DNA from: Caldifarciminota bacterium
GTDB lineage: Bacteria; Hydrothermota; 32-111; QNBC01
Reading direction: 5' to 3'
Assembly: GCA_015486655.1 (NCBI GenBank)
Contig: WFRF01000178.1
Location: 1-9,379, forward strand
DNA: 9,379 nucleotides
Shown here: positions 1 through 5,460 of the stretch, piece after piece
How the letters are laid out: each line of letters opens with the position of its first letter
Numbering within the stretch: position 1 is the stretch's first letter
Made by a program: the position numbers and the translations under genes
The notes under the pieces: model-generated
The model's database searches: none
Seen by the model: only the letters and a program-made list of their open reading frames with translations
What the model was told of the DNA's origin: nothing

Positions 1-24
1 GAAGTGAGAAGTGAGAAGTGAGAA
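1..24 (+). repeat. Heptad purine-rich tandem repeat (left edge)
   Basis: Three perfect direct copies of the 7-mer GAAGTGA followed by GAA. The tract may continue beyond the left edge. It belongs to the same family as the 14-mer tract at 252-321 and the inverted tract at 9185-9212, because all are built of 7-nt units of the form AAGTRAG or AAATAAG. No coding function is apparent. Confidence 0.75.
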
Positions 25-26
25 AT

Positions 27-55
27 TTGACATGTAATTAATTACCACATATTTT
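27..55 (+). promoter_or_regulatory. Candidate sigma-70 promoter ahead of palindromic element
   Basis: TTGACA at 27-32, a 17-nt spacer and TATTTT at 50-55, predicting a transcript start near 62. The -35 is perfect and the -10 matches 4 of 6. No ORF follows; the first thing downstream is the three-hairpin element at 68-126. Chance matches are common in AT-rich spacer DNA, so confidence is low. Confidence 0.3.
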
Positions 56-67
56 ACATCACTGATT

Positions 68-126
68 TGTCATTCCGGACTTGATCCGGAATCTCATTGA
101 GATGCTGAACCAAGTTCAGCATGACA
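68..126. repeat. Palindromic three-hairpin repeat element
   Basis: The element is bounded by TGTCAT (68-73) and its reverse complement ATGACA (121-126). Inside are three potential hairpins in a row: ATTCCGGA/TCCGGAAT (72-79 with 85-92, loop CTTGA), ATCTC/GAGAT (91-95 with 99-103, loop ATT) and ATGCTGAAC/GTTCAGCAT (102-110 with 114-122, loop CAA). As a whole it could close into a cloverleaf-like shape. It has no coding potential and looks like a dispersed REP/MITE-type intergenic element; similar palindromes occur in many bacterial genomes. Only one copy lies in this window. Confidence 0.7.
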
Positions 127-131
127 TTTGT

Positions 132-177
132 TAATTCCCCTCTATAGAGGGGTGTCGCGTAGCGACGGGGTGTTTTT
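132..177 (+). repeat. Double-hairpin repeat unit, copy 1 (T-run at 3' end)
   Basis: AATTCCCC leads into hairpin A, CCCCTCT/AGAGGGG (137-143 with 146-152, loop AT). Hairpin B follows, GTCGC-GTA-GCGAC (154-166). The unit ends GGGGTG and a run of six T (172-177). Two more copies are at 204-247 and 9081-9124. The G4 at 167-170 could instead pair with the C4 at 137-140, which would place a stem just before the T-run and make this copy terminator-like on the + strand. Repeat status is secure; a terminator role is inference. Confidence 0.75.
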
Positions 178-203
178 TAATCCATACCTGCTTTCCATGC
201 TGA

Positions 204-247
204 ATTCCCCTCTACAGAGGGGTACTGCGGAGCAGGGGGGTGTTCTA
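204..247 (+). repeat. Double-hairpin repeat unit, copy 2
   Basis: Same architecture as copy 1: AATTCCCC, hairpin A CCCCTCT/AGAGGGG (207-213 with 216-222, loop AC), hairpin B CTGC-GGA-GCAG (225-235), then a G-run and GTGTT. The stem of hairpin B differs from copy 1 at several bases but stays fully paired. It is followed directly by AAAATAAGT and the 14-mer tandem repeat. Confidence 0.75.
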
Positions 248-251
248 AAAT

Positions 252-321
252 AAGTAAGAACTGAGAAGTAAGAACTGAGAAGTAAGAACTGAGAAATAAG
301 AGCTGGGAAATAAGAACTAAG
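252..321 (+). repeat. Tandem 14-mer (2 x 7) purine-rich repeat
   Basis: Five consecutive 14-nt units: three perfect AAGTAAGAACTGAG (252-265, 266-279, 280-293), then AAATAAGAGCTGGG (294-307) and AAATAAGAACTAAG (308-321). Each 14-mer is two related heptads. The + strand is strongly purine-biased. The tract has no spacers, so it is not a CRISPR array. The tail (311-353) resembles 9144-9184 near the right end of the window. Confidence 0.85.
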
Positions 322-406
322 AGGTTAAAGATGTAATGGATTATATCTACTCCAATCTGGTGGTAGGTATGTCTGCCCCTTTCTATTTTTAAAAAGCTAA
401 ATGCCC

Positions 407-434
407 TTGACTAATTATGATATTTTAATATAAT
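407..434 (+). promoter_or_regulatory. Sigma-70 promoter of the tRNA-Val/operon transcript
   Basis: TTGACT at 407-412, a 16-nt spacer and a perfect TATAAT at 429-434. The predicted start is near 441, about 7 nt before the mature 5' end of tRNA-Val. As no terminator is visible after the tRNA, this promoter may also drive the downstream coding genes and rnpB. Confidence 0.8.
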
Positions 435-447
435 AAAGTTTCTGTAA

Positions 448-521
448 GGGCGATTAGCTCAGGTGGTTAGAGCGTCGGTCTCACATACCGGAGGCCAGAG
501 GTTCGAGTCCTCTATCGCCCA
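448..521 (+). tRNA. tRNA-Val (anticodon CAC)
   Basis: A complete 74-nt cloverleaf can be drawn. The acceptor stem GGGCGAT/ATCGCCC (448-454 with 514-520) is perfect. The D stem is GCTC/GAGC, the anticodon stem TCGGT/ACCGG with loop CTCACAT (480-486), and the T arm AGAGG-TTCGAGT-CCTCT (497-513). The anticodon at 482-484 is CAC, which reads GUG valine codons. The discriminator is A521. CCA is not encoded (ATT follows), so it must be added by the CCA-adding enzyme. It lies 25 nt ahead of a coding gene on the same strand, with no terminator between them. Confidence 0.95.
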
Positions 522-546
522 TTAAAATATTTAATAGGAGGAACAG

Positions 547-1269
547 ATGTTAAAAGACGATTTGAAATACCTTTACGAAATCCAAAAACTTGATATTGAA
601 ATAGATGAATTAACGGAAAATTTGAACAGTATTCCCGAAAGAATCAGACAGTTGACTTTGGATTTGGAGAAACACAAGGAGAGCATAGAGCGCGAAAAAG
701 AGGTGATTGCCAGACTGGAAGAATCTAAATCAGATGTTGAGAAAAAGCTGTCTAATATAAAAACGGCACTGGATAAAAACAAAAAGAAAGAAAAATCAGT
801 GCAATCCGGACGTGAAGGGGAATCTTTGCTCAGGGAAAAAGAAAATCTTATAAGGGATGAAGAGTTTTACGGCAATAAATTGAAGGATATTACCGAGCAA
901 TTAGAAAAATCGTCTGCTAATTTGTCAAACCTTGAAGATTCTCTCGGTGATGTTATTACGAGCACCGAAGATGATATAAAGCTTTACACGGAAAAAGAAG
1001 AGGAGCTGAAAAACGAAATAGAAGTCTTGGAGGATAAGAAAAAGAGGATAGCCGTTCATATTGAAGATCCCACAATTATCAAAAAATATGATAGAATAAG
1101 GGAAAATAGGGACGGGATCGGTATTGTTGTCATTGACAAGCCGATATGTGCCGGTTGTTTTGTAAAACTTCCTCAAGAAATATATAATAAACTAAAATCG
1201 GGGGAAGAGATACATTTTTGTGAGGTTTGCGGAAGAATCCTTCTCTGGAAAGGTTTTATTGATGAGTGA
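547..1269 (+). CDS. Coiled-coil protein with C-terminal C4 zinc ribbon
   Basis: The 240-residue protein has two parts. Residues about 1-180 are a Lys/Glu-rich heptad pattern typical of a long antiparallel coiled coil. The C-terminus carries a four-cysteine zinc ribbon, with CAGC at 201-204 and CEVC at 225-228. This is the architecture of the widespread 'C4-type zinc ribbon domain' family (CT398-like), whose role is not well defined; nucleic-acid or protein scaffolding has been suggested. The start is well supported by GGAGG at 537-541, five bases before the ATG. It is the first coding gene after tRNA-Val, and its stop overlaps the next start (TGATG). Location next to RNase H and rnpB hints at an RNA-related role, but that is inference. 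The family call is firm; the function is unknown. Confidence 0.88.
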   Translation: MLKDDLKYLYEIQKLDIEIDELTENLNSIPERIRQLTLDLEKHKESIEREKEVIARLEESKSDVEKKLSNIKTALDKNKKKEKSVQSGREGESLLREKENLIRDEEFYGNKLKDITEQLEKSSANLSNLEDSLGDVITSTEDDIKLYTEKEEELKNEIEVLEDKKKRIAVHIEDPTIIKKYDRIRENRDGIGIVVIDKPICAGCFVKLPQEIYNKLKSGEEIHFCEVCGRILLWKGFIDE

Positions 1270-1679
1270 TGATTGTAAATTTATATACGGACGGCGCATC
1301 AAGAGGGAATCCCGGACCATCGGGTATAGGAGTGGTAGCAAAGTATGAAACCGGGGAATTGATATTTCAACATTTTAAATATATAGGATTGAGAACCAAC
1401 AATCAGGCAGAGTATACTGCTCTGATAGAGGGGATAAACAAGCTAAAAAATCTCAAGGAAAGTAAGGATATTGATTTGATTGTTAATGCCGACAGTCAGC
1501 TTATGATACGACAGTTATCCGGTAAATATAAAATTAAAAACATTAAACTGAGAGAACTGAAGAATAAAGTCGATGATTTACTCGGCTCTTTTAAAAGTGT
1601 AAAATTTGTTCATATTCCGAGAGAATTGAACAAAGAAGCGGATAGATTGGCAAATAAAGCATTAGATTCTATGGAGTAG
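1269..1679 (+). CDS. rnhA: Ribonuclease HI family protein
   Basis: The 136-residue protein matches the short prokaryotic RNase HI-like family, which cleaves the RNA strand of RNA:DNA hybrids using two metal ions. The catalytic acidic residues are visible: D8 in the motif TDGASRGNPG, E48 in NNQAEY, D75 in NADSQL and D125 in KEADRLAN. The family is compact and lacks an N-terminal hybrid-binding domain. I chose the ATG at 1269, which shares its A with the upstream TGA; a GTG at 1266 in the same frame is the alternative and adds one residue. This layout suggests translational coupling to the zinc-ribbon gene. Unusually, the last codons and the TAG stop lie inside the 5' strand of the P1 helix of rnpB. 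The domain is sure; the exact symbol is less so, because several RNase HI-like paralogues exist. Confidence 0.9.
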   Translation: MIVNLYTDGASRGNPGPSGIGVVAKYETGELIFQHFKYIGLRTNNQAEYTALIEGINKLKNLKESKDIDLIVNADSQLMIRQLSGKYKIKNIKLRELKNKVDDLLGSFKSVKFVHIPRELNKEADRLANKALDSME

Positions 1680-2006
1680 ACCAGGCAATCGCGTCCTTTT
1701 AAGGATGAGGAAAGTCCGAACATCACAGGGCACTTCGCCGGGTAACACCCGGGAGGAGCGATCCTACGGAAAGTGCAACAGAAAATACACAGCCGCTTTT
1801 AACGGCAATGGTGAAAAGGCGAGGTAAGAGCTCACCAGGGAGCAGGAGACTGTTTCCCTCTGTAAACCCCGAAGGATGCAAGACCAAATAGGAGGGGAGA
1901 AGTTGCCCGCTTCGTTTTACCCTCGGGTAGGTCGCTTGAGGTATGCTGTAAAGCATATCCCAGATAAATGATTGCTTGATACAGAATTCGGCTTATGGTC
2001 TACTCC
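1673..2006 (+). ncRNA. rnpB: RNase P RNA (bacterial type A)
   Basis: This is the catalytic RNA that removes 5' leaders from precursor tRNAs, working with the protein RnpA. P1 is a perfect 10-bp helix, GGAGTAGACC (1673-1682) with GGTCTACTCC (1997-2006), and sets both ends. P2 is GCAATC (1685-1690) with GATTGC (1970-1975). P3 is a short hairpin, TCCTT-TT-AAGGA (1694-1705). The conserved core is present: GAGGAAAGTCCGAAC (1707-1721), AGTGCAACAGAAA near 1772, GGTAAGAGCTCACCAG near 1823, AGATAAATGATTGC (1962-1975) and ACAGAATTCGGCTTA (1981-1995). At 334 nt it is slightly shorter than typical type A molecules. It has no clear promoter of its own: I saw no paired -35/-10 in the end of rnhA. It overlaps the rnhA stop codon, and asnS starts 17 nt after it, so it is probably cut from a polycistronic transcript. 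Confidence 0.96.
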
Positions 2007-2011
2007 AAAAG

Positions 2012-2018
2012 AAAGGAG
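2012..2018 (+). promoter_or_regulatory. Shine-Dalgarno sequence of asnS
   Basis: AAAGGAG lies five bases before the ATG at 2024 and directly after the 3' strand of rnpB P1. It decides the asnS start against an in-frame TTG at 1976, which lies inside the conserved core of the RNase P RNA and has no ribosome-binding site. Confidence 0.85.
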
Positions 2019-2023
2019 AAATT

Positions 2024-3316
2024 ATGAAGAGAACTTTTATTAAAGATGTTGCAGATTACGACGGAAAGGAAGTTGAAATCAGGGGATGGCTTTACAACAA
2101 GCGTTCCAGCGGGAAAATTCAGTTCCTGATATTCCGTGACGGCACCGGATATATACAGGGAGTCCTTGTAAAAAACGAGGTGAAAGATGAATATTTCGAA
2201 TTATTCGATGAGCTTTCGCTTGAAACATCTGTTATAGTCAGAGGAATGATTCACAAGGACAAACGTGCCATAGGCGGATATGAAATGTCCGTTACATATC
2301 TCGAAATTGTGGGACAGTCCGTTGATTATCCCATTACGAAGAAAGAACACGGAGTATCATTTTTAATGGCAAACAGGCATTTGTGGATTCGCTCAAAGAG
2401 ACAGGCAGCTATTTTAAGAATAAGAGCCGAAGTAATAAATGCATCGAGGGATTTTCTGAATAATCATGACTTTACCCTTGTTGATGCTCCCATATTTACA
2501 CCGGCCGCTTGTGAAGGAACAACAACGCTCTTTGAAGTTGATTATTTCGGCGAAAAAGCATATTTAAGTCAAAGCGGTCAGCTTTACAATGAAGCCACTG
2601 CCATGGCTCTCGGCAATGTTTATTGTTTCGGTCCGGCTTTTAGAGCGGAAAAATCCAAAACGAGAAGGCATATGACTGAATTTTGGCAGGTTGAACCTGA
2701 AATGGCTTATGCCGACATAAATGATGCCATGAATGTTACGGAAGAAATGCTTAGGTATATTGTAAGTCGTGTTTTGGAAAAGAGAAAAGAAGATCTGAAG
2801 ATTCTTGAAAGGGATATAGCGCCTCTTGAAAAGTGTAGTAATCCTTTCAACAGAATAACATATACAGAAGCCGTTAAGATAATAAATGACAGCGGAACGG
2901 AATTCAAATGGGGAGAGGATTTCGGAGCTCCACACGAGGAGATAATCGCTACCCATTTTGATGTACCTACGTTTGTTTATAAATATCCCGCAGCTGTAAA
3001 AGCATTTTATATGAAGAGGGATACCGAAGACGATAAATTAGCTCTGGGATTTGATTTGCTGGCTCCCGAAGGATACGGAGAAATTGTGGGCGGAGGACAG
3101 AGAGAGGAGAATTACGATACACTTGTAAACCGTATTGAGGAATTCAAATTGCCGTTGGAGGCGTTTAAATGGTATCTGGATCTCAGGAAATACGGTTCGG
3201 TTCCGCATGCTGGTTTCGGACTCGGTATAGAGAGGACCGTAAGGTGGATTTGCAAATTGCATCATATAAGAGAAACGGCTGCTTTCCCTCGTACCCTGGA
3301 AAGAATCTATCCGTAA
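2024..3316 (+). CDS. asnS: Asparaginyl-tRNA synthetase
   Basis: This 430-residue class IIb synthetase activates asparagine with ATP and charges tRNA-Asn. The N-terminal OB-fold that reads the anticodon covers about residues 1-105, including the strand-rich stretch VEIRGWLYNKR. The catalytic domain has motif 2, with FRAE at 206-209 followed by RRHMTEFWQVEPE, and motif 3, GFGLGIER at 397-404 with its conserved arginine R404. The SGQLYNEA segment and the C-terminal FPRT pattern fit AsnRS better than AspRS. The length is slightly below that of E. coli AsnRS and near that of compact bacterial and archaeal forms. The protein looks intact, with no missing motif. It follows rnpB by 17 nt and is the only synthetase here. 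The gap to lptC is 36 nt and contains a candidate promoter, so it may end the first transcription unit. Confidence 0.95.
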   Translation: MKRTFIKDVADYDGKEVEIRGWLYNKRSSGKIQFLIFRDGTGYIQGVLVKNEVKDEYFELFDELSLETSVIVRGMIHKDKRAIGGYEMSVTYLEIVGQSVDYPITKKEHGVSFLMANRHLWIRSKRQAAILRIRAEVINASRDFLNNHDFTLVDAPIFTPAACEGTTTLFEVDYFGEKAYLSQSGQLYNEATAMALGNVYCFGPAFRAEKSKTRRHMTEFWQVEPEMAYADINDAMNVTEEMLRYIVSRVLEKRKEDLKILERDIAPLEKCSNPFNRITYTEAVKIINDSGTEFKWGEDFGAPHEEIIATHFDVPTFVYKYPAAVKAFYMKRDTEDDKLALGFDLLAPEGYGEIVGGGQREENYDTLVNRIEEFKLPLEAFKWYLDLRKYGSVPHAGFGLGIERTVRWICKLHHIRETAAFPRTLERIYP

Positions 3317-3318
3317 AC

Positions 3319-3347
3319 TTGACACAACACCCCTGCAATGTTAGATT
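3319..3347 (+). promoter_or_regulatory. Candidate promoter for the lptC-lptA-lptB-rpoN cluster
   Basis: A perfect TTGACA at 3319-3324 begins three bases after the asnS stop, followed by a 17-nt spacer and TAGATT at 3342-3347 (4 of 6 bases). The predicted start falls at about 3354, on top of the lptC ATG at 3353. It would let LPS-transport genes be expressed apart from the tRNA/rnpB unit. Confidence 0.5.
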
Positions 3348-3352
3348 ATGGT

Positions 3353-3856
3353 ATGAAACGGTTAATATTACTTCTATTTGCGCTTGTACTTATACTGGTT
3401 TCCTGCGGTAAAAACGAAAAAACTGTCAGCAATACGGAATCGGAATACTTAACCGATTTTACAATAAATACAAGCAGGAAGGGGCATAAAGAATGGACTC
3501 TTATTGCAAAAAGAGCAATACAGATTCCCGGGGACTCCGTAATCACTATTTTTGATTACAATCTTACCTTTTTTAAAAATGACAGTTTTGATTCTTATCT
3601 GAAGGCGGACAGCGGTTTGTTCTTCCCGGACAAGGGGAACCTTTATGCATTTAAGAATGTTTTTGTTTTGACAAAAGATTCGGTAACGTTGAAAACCGAC
3701 AGTCTGTTTTGGGATAATAAACAAAAGATTTTACATGCACCCGGAGAAATCGAATTGAAACAAAACGGTATTTTGCTGAAGGGAAAAGATTTGACATCGA
3801 GGAGCAATTTGAAAGAAATTGTTATTAAAAATGTTGAGGGAAGAGAGAAAATTTAG
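3353..3856 (+). CDS. lptC: LptC-like LPS export lipoprotein
   Basis: The 167-residue protein begins MKRLILLLFALVLILVSC, a lipoprotein signal with lipobox LVSC and the lipidated cysteine at residue 18. The mature part matches the LptC/YrbK fold, the periplasmic bridge that passes LPS from LptB2FG to LptA. WTLIAKRA is typical of the family's first strands, and DSLFWDNKQ followed by GEIELKQNG resembles the LptC/OstA beta-jellyroll repeat. E. coli LptC is held by an uncleaved transmembrane helix, so a lipid anchor would be a variant. An upstream in-frame ATG at 3338 would add MLDYG; neither start has a Shine-Dalgarno sequence. I prefer 3353 because it gives a standard signal. The 3' end overlaps lptA. 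Position next to lptA and lptB supports the assignment more than sequence alone does. Confidence 0.82.
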   Translation: MKRLILLLFALVLILVSCGKNEKTVSNTESEYLTDFTINTSRKGHKEWTLIAKRAIQIPGDSVITIFDYNLTFFKNDSFDSYLKADSGLFFPDKGNLYAFKNVFVLTKDSVTLKTDSLFWDNKQKILHAPGEIELKQNGILLKGKDLTSRSNLKEIVIKNVEGREKI

Positions 3857-4745
3857 TATATTTTTTGCGGTTTGCATAATTCTTGCAGTCCCGCTTTATG
3901 GCGTTTCATACTCCATTAAATCCGACTCCATGATAATATACACGGCATCCGGAGAGAACAGAACAAAGTTTTTCAATAACATAAAGTTTAATATGGATAA
4001 TGTTAATTTCACTTCACAATTTGCCGAAATGCTGGGGGATTCCGTTTTCATTTTAAGCGATTCCGTTGTAGGAAGGAAACAAAACAACATATATAAAACA
4101 GATACGATGTATTTCAATCAAAGGACTTCCGTTGCCACCTTTATAGGCAATAACCGTTTTGATATTGACGGGAGTGTGCTGGAAGGAAACAGGTTTCTTT
4201 TAAACCTTATTGATTCGACATTGTTTATGACCGATAAGGTAAAATTCAAATCTCGTAATGATTCCATAGTTGTTAATGCGGGGAGAGGCTTAATAAAGAA
4301 CAGGGAGAAGTACGCAGTATTTTATGATAATCCCGTGCTTAACATTATAAGGCCGGAAGATACGATTTGTGTTAAAAGTGATACCATAATATTTGAAAAT
4401 GATTCCATTGCAAGATTTACAAACAATCTTACTATAGTTATGGCAAGCGGGGAGATGACAGGCGAAAAGGGGATTTTTAATGTCAATTCACAAAACGGCA
4501 TTATCACCGGCAGCCCGCAGTATAAGTCAAATGAAGTAAGAATTAACGGCGATACGGTGAGAATAGTTTCAACAAAAGAAAGTAAAAATATCTTGTTTTA
4601 CAACAATGCCGAAATGGAGTATAATAAGAATGACTCTATGTTTGTGAAAGCGGACAGCATAGTAATCAAAATAGAGAGTGATACAATTAAAGTAATGAAA
4701 GCATTCGGAGAGGTTGATGGGAGTTATAGAAGAGCAGAAAGATAG
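3831..4745 (+). CDS. lptA: LptA/OstA-like periplasmic LPS transport protein
   Basis: This is a 304-residue exported protein. The N-terminus, MLREERKFSIFFAVCIILAV, is a basic start followed by a hydrophobic core, a signal peptide probably cut near residue 26. The rest is a long run of short beta strands with recurring Asp-Ser or Asp-Thr pairs (for example GDSVF, SDSVV, SDTII, NDSIA, ADSIV), a pattern of OstA/LptA jellyroll repeats that form the LPS bridge across the periplasm. It is much longer than E. coli LptA (about 185 residues), so it could hold two OstA domains or stand in for part of an LptD N-terminal domain. I chose the ATG at 3831, inside the end of lptC; a TTG at 3819 is the alternative. 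The start overlaps lptC by 26 nt, and the end overlaps lptB by 29 nt. Confidence 0.78.
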   Translation: MLREERKFSIFFAVCIILAVPLYGVSYSIKSDSMIIYTASGENRTKFFNNIKFNMDNVNFTSQFAEMLGDSVFILSDSVVGRKQNNIYKTDTMYFNQRTSVATFIGNNRFDIDGSVLEGNRFLLNLIDSTLFMTDKVKFKSRNDSIVVNAGRGLIKNREKYAVFYDNPVLNIIRPEDTICVKSDTIIFENDSIARFTNNLTIVMASGEMTGEKGIFNVNSQNGIITGSPQYKSNEVRINGDTVRIVSTKESKNILFYNNAEMEYNKNDSMFVKADSIVIKIESDTIKVMKAFGEVDGSYRRAER

Positions 4746-5460
4746 ATTATCAGCAAGCGGACTGGTAAAGAGGTACGGTAAGAAACGCGTTGTAGACGAA
4801 GTTTCGATCTACGTTGACAGCGGAGAAGTCGTCGGATTATTGGGTCCTAACGGAGCGGGTAAAACAACGACATTTTACATGATTGTAGGACTTATAAGGG
4901 AAAATGCCGGAGTAATTAAGATGAACGAAAAGGACATCACGGAATTGCCCATGTACCTCAGAGCCAGAATGGGGATAGGATATCTTCAGCAGGAATCCTC
5001 CATATTCAGGGGTTTAAAGGTATGGGAAAATATATATTCCGTCTTTGAAATAAGGGGGATGGGAAGAGATGAATGTATGACCGAAACCGAAAAGCTTCTT
5101 GAAAAATATTCAATAAAGCATATAAGAAATTCCCTGGGTGCATATCTGTCCGGCGGCGAGAGAAGGCGTGTGGAGATAGCAAGGATAATGGCGACCAAAC
5201 CTCGATTTTTATTGCTTGATGAACCGTTTACCGGTATAGACCCTATTGTAAGAGGAGATTTACAGGAGATTATTTTAAGCTTAAAAAATGAAAATATAGG
5301 GATTTTAATAACGGACCATAATGTCAGGGAAACGCTTGAAATTACCGACAGGTCATATATAATGTATGAAGGGAAGATATTGATAAACGGGGAGACGAAC
5401 ATGTTGGTTAACGACAGAGAAGTGAGAGAGAAGTATCTCGGTAAACGTTTTAAATTATGA
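4717..5460 (+). CDS. lptB: LPS export ABC transporter ATPase LptB
   Basis: The 247-residue cytoplasmic ATPase powers LPS extraction from the inner membrane with LptF/LptG, which are not in this window. All ABC motifs are present: Walker A GPNGAGKTT at 43-51, Q-loop Q91, signature LSGGERRR at 144-151, Walker B LLLDEP at 165-170 with catalytic E169, and the switch histidine H201. GYLQQESSIFRGLKVWENI and TDHNVRETL are LptB hallmarks that separate it from branched-chain amino-acid ATPases. I chose the ATG at 4717; a TTG directly before it at 4714 is possible. GGAGAGG at 4707-4713 is unusually close, so coupling to lptA translation is likely. The stop overlaps rpoN in an ATGA arrangement. Confidence 0.95.
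   Translation: MGVIEEQKDRLSASGLVKRYGKKRVVDEVSIYVDSGEVVGLLGPNGAGKTTTFYMIVGLIRENAGVIKMNEKDITELPMYLRARMGIGYLQQESSIFRGLKVWENIYSVFEIRGMGRDECMTETEKLLEKYSIKHIRNSLGAYLSGGERRRVEIARIMATKPRFLLLDEPFTGIDPIVRGDLQEIILSLKNENIGILITDHNVRETLEITDRSYIMYEGKILINGETNMLVNDREVREKYLGKRFKL

Noticed and set aside
252..321. CRISPR array
   Set aside because: The 14-nt units abut with no spacers, are too short, and no cas gene is in the window.
1..447. Decayed protein-coding gene in the left region
   Set aside because: The stretch is explained by repeats, hairpins and promoter sequence. No frame of useful length or recognisable protein fragment is visible.
1600..1672. Dedicated rnpB promoter in the end of rnhA
   Set aside because: TTGAAC (1626) and TTGGCA (1647) look like -35 boxes, but no -10 box sits at the right distance to start near 1673.
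1723..1956. Open reading frame on the minus strand inside rnpB
   Set aside because: It lies wholly within the structured RNase P RNA and has no ribosome-binding site or recognisable domain. The conserved RNA core explains the sequence.
1976..2023. In-frame TTG extension of asnS into rnpB
   Set aside because: The extension would translate the conserved 3' core of RNase P RNA. The ATG at 2024 has a strong Shine-Dalgarno sequence and gives a normal AsnRS N-terminus.
2564..2956. 130-codon minus-strand reading frame opposite asnS
   Set aside because: It is the shadow of a conserved synthetase gene, with no domain pattern or ribosome-binding site.
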